Shown here one piece after another: positions 63,910 through 64,000 of a stretch of 64,000 nucleotides of DNA. The stretch is from Mugil cephalus (taxonomy: Eukaryota; Chordata; Actinopteri; Mugiliformes; Mugilidae). How positions within the stretch are numbered: position 1 is the stretch's first letter; each line of letters begins with the position of its first letter. The translations under genes were made by a program, and so were the position numbers. Location: NCBI RefSeq assembly GCF_022458985.1, contig NC_061789.1, positions 10,484,357-10,548,356 on the forward strand, written 5' to 3'. The notes under the pieces were generated by a model. It was not told the DNA's origin. It did not search any database and saw only the letters and a program-made list of their open reading frames with translations.

Positions 63910-64000
63910 TTATATATCATATAGAATCACTAGCATTAGCTTCATATATTAGCCTGGACATTAACCCTAGACTTCACCACTGACAGGTCTTTTTTTTTTT

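Larger units (their letters stand above)
57650..64000 (-). other. igf2bp1: igf2bp1 5' intron (upstream exons not in window)
   Basis: No sequence encoding RRM1 or the short exon that follows it was found on the - strand. The region holds a hAT-like element (59213-59560), a strong hairpin (60379-60478), a LINE-type tail (61438-61504) and a nested transposon pair (63310-63909). The stretch 61000-61260 is free of obvious repeats and could be conserved non-coding DNA. Confidence 0.7.

Noticed and set aside
57650..64000. Search for the igf2bp1 exons encoding the start and RRM1
   Set aside because: No - strand segment encodes the expected MNKLYIGNL-type start or the short second exon, so these exons are placed outside the window.

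Overview
The window is nuclear DNA from a teleost fish, most likely a percomorph. This rests on split genes with vertebrate splice sites, abundant CA/GT and AGAT microsatellites, Tc1-like fish transposon relics, LINE 3' tails of fish type, and an NLR gene with the teleost-specific FISNA and B30.2 arrangement. I reconstructed three protein-coding genes by reading splice junctions.

Layout. From 1 to about 22.7 kb I recognise no gene; this stretch holds microsatellites, several families of short non-autonomous transposons, a LINE reverse-transcriptase relic and a few possible regulatory motifs. prr15l (+) has its single coding exon at 26353-26676, behind a clear 3' splice site; a possible non-coding first exon ends near 22979. 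A complete ten-exon fish NLR gene (-) runs from 36382 down to 30791 and encodes 1142 residues with every junction in phase. igf2bp1 (-) fills the rest: thirteen coding exons between 57649 and 45773, encoding RRM2, KH1-KH4 and the C-terminus, and a 3' UTR of about 6.4 kb reaching about 39.34 kb. The exons for its start and RRM1 lie beyond the right edge of the window.

How the parts relate. In mammals PRR15L and IGF2BP1 both lie near the HOXB cluster (human 17q21.32), so their proximity here fits a conserved block. The NLR gene between them looks like a lineage-specific insertion. igf2bp1 encodes an mRNA-binding protein, and its 3' UTR carries five let-7 seed matches, so the known let-7 control of this gene appears to be kept. 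The NLR gene is expected to act in cytosolic innate immune sensing. Nothing in the sequence suggests the three genes work together.

Repeats. At least four dispersed families recur: (A) a roughly 300-600 bp element ending in AGGTCTTCAAC, seven copies; (B) a roughly 450-550 bp element with ends like TTAACCTCCTGAGACC, four copies; (C) Tc1-like deletion derivatives, six copies; (D) single-copy inverted-repeat elements. Other notable structures are TTAGGG-like repeats inside an NLR intron, a 100-base near-perfect hairpin in the igf2bp1 5' intron, and CTCF-like motifs in convergent orientation on either side of the NLR gene.
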